Source: Deltaproteobacteria bacterium
GTDB taxonomy: Bacteria; Desulfobacterota; Desulfarculia; Desulfarculales; Desulfarculaceae
NCBI GenBank assembly: GCA_021815655.1
Contig: JAKAGJ010000146.1
Location: 1 to 6,252, forward strand
Direction of reading: 5' to 3'
Length of the DNA: 6,252 nucleotides
A program made the position numbers and the translations under genes. The notes under the pieces were generated by a model. The model saw only the letters and a list, made by a program, of their open reading frames with translations, did not search any database and had not been told where the DNA came from. This document shows, one piece after another, positions 5,608 to 6,252 of this stretch (position 1 is the stretch's first letter; the number at the start of each line of letters is the position of its first letter).

Positions 5608-6252
5608 GATACTGGTCATCAGCGGCAAGGGCGGCACGGGCAAGACCTCCCTGACCGGGGCCTTCGCCCACCTGGCCCGCAATGCCGTCATCTGCGACCT
5701 GGACGTGGACGCCCCGGATTTGCATCTGCTGCTGCAACCTCAGCCCCAGCGGACCGAGGATTTCCATTCCGGCAACCAGGCGGTGATAAACCAGGACTTG
5801 TGCAGCGATTGCGGCCTGTGCCTGGAGATGTGCCGTTACCAGGCCATCAGCCGCCAGGAGCAAGGTCTGGCCGTGGATGGGCGCCGCTGCGAGGGCTGCA
5901 AGGTCTGCGTGCATTTCTGCCCCGCCCAGGCCATAGACTTTCCCGTCAAACACTGCGGCCGCTGGTATGTCTCCCAGACCAGGTTCGGCCCCATGGTGCA
6001 CGCCCAGCTTTTCCCCGGCCAAGAGAACTCGGGACGGCTGGTGGCTCTTCTGCGCCAACAGGCCAAGGCATTGGCCCAGAGCCAGGGGCGGGACCTCATC
6101 ATCTGCGATGGCACGCCGGGCATCGGTTGCCCGGTTATCAGCTCGCTCAGCGGGGTTGACCTGGCGGTGGCGGTGACCGAGCCCACGCCCTCGGGCCGGC
6201 ACGATCTGGAGCGGGTGGTGGAGTTGTGCGGCCATTTCCGGGTGCCGGCGGC
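5600..6252 (+). CDS. MinD/ParA-family ATPase with two inserted [4Fe-4S] motifs (ORP-complex type, second copy, 3' partial)
   Basis: The frame is open from ATG 5600 to the window edge: 217 codons, with an estimated 70-80 missing if it matches its neighbour. Deviant Walker A KGGTGKTS is at residues 10-17 and DLDVDAPDLH at 33-42. The inserted ferredoxin has C68, C71, C74, C78 (CSDCGLCLEMC) and C97, C100, C103, C107 (CEGCKVCVHFC). The Walker B region, DLIICDGTPGIGCP (165-178), has DGTPG where the upstream copy has DAPPG. TEPTPSGRHDL (193-203) follows. GGAGG at 5589-5593, six bases before the ATG, is an excellent ribosome site, and the gene overlaps the previous one by eight bases. The two proteins are paralogues of one design but clearly diverged, like the DVU2103/DVU2104 pair, and probably work as a heterodimer in an ORP-like complex. 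The heterodimer is inferred; the family call is firm. Confidence 0.94.
   Translation, partial: MPEILVISGKGGTGKTSLTGAFAHLARNAVICDLDVDAPDLHLLLQPQPQRTEDFHSGNQAVINQDLCSDCGLCLEMCRYQAISRQEQGLAVDGRRCEGCKVCVHFCPAQAIDFPVKHCGRWYVSQTRFGPMVHAQLFPGQENSGRLVALLRQQAKALAQSQGRDLIICDGTPGIGCPVISSLSGVDLAVAVTEPTPSGRHDLERVVELCGHFRVPA

Overview
The window is GC-rich DNA that looks like an anaerobic Desulfobacterota (former Deltaproteobacteria) chromosome. The evidence is a chemoreceptor ending in an acidic/aromatic tail, an XRE-cupin regulator next to an AMP-forming acyl-CoA ligase, and above all an 'orange protein' (ORP)-type cluster, which is known mainly from anaerobes such as Desulfovibrio. A more exact taxon (for example near Desulfarculus) would be a guess.

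Layout. (1) Bases 2-919, + strand: the C-terminal signalling half of a methyl-accepting chemotaxis protein, cut by the left edge. (2) 955-988: a bidirectional terminator shared with the convergent gene that follows. (3) 3290 to 1009, - strand: a two-gene unit, an XRE/cupin regulator (187 aa) followed by a 548-aa acyl-CoA ligase. (4) 3291-3958: a 668-base divergent intergenic region. It holds candidate promoters for both sides, a GC-rich block with several overlapping inverted repeats, and an AT-rich promoter region with short direct and inverted repeats. I find no convincing gene in it. (5) 3959-6252, + strand: a tightly packed operon of a DUF134-NifX/ORP fusion protein (TTG start), a MinD-type ATPase carrying two [4Fe-4S] Cys motifs (GTG start, 4-base overlap), and a second, paralogous ATPase of the same design (ATG start, 8-base overlap) that runs off the right edge.

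How the genes may work together. The + operon resembles the ORP system of Desulfovibrio vulgaris (DVU2103-DVU2109), where two ferredoxin-containing MinD-like ATPases form a complex with small NifX/NifB-family proteins. The orange protein itself was found to carry a Mo-Cu sulfide cluster. Here the small cluster-binding domain is fused behind a DNA-binding DUF134 domain. A strong internal Shine-Dalgarno and in-frame ATG could also release it as a free 122-aa protein, so one gene may supply both a regulator and a complex subunit. The - strand pair is probably a regulated fatty or organic acid activation module unrelated to the ORP genes.
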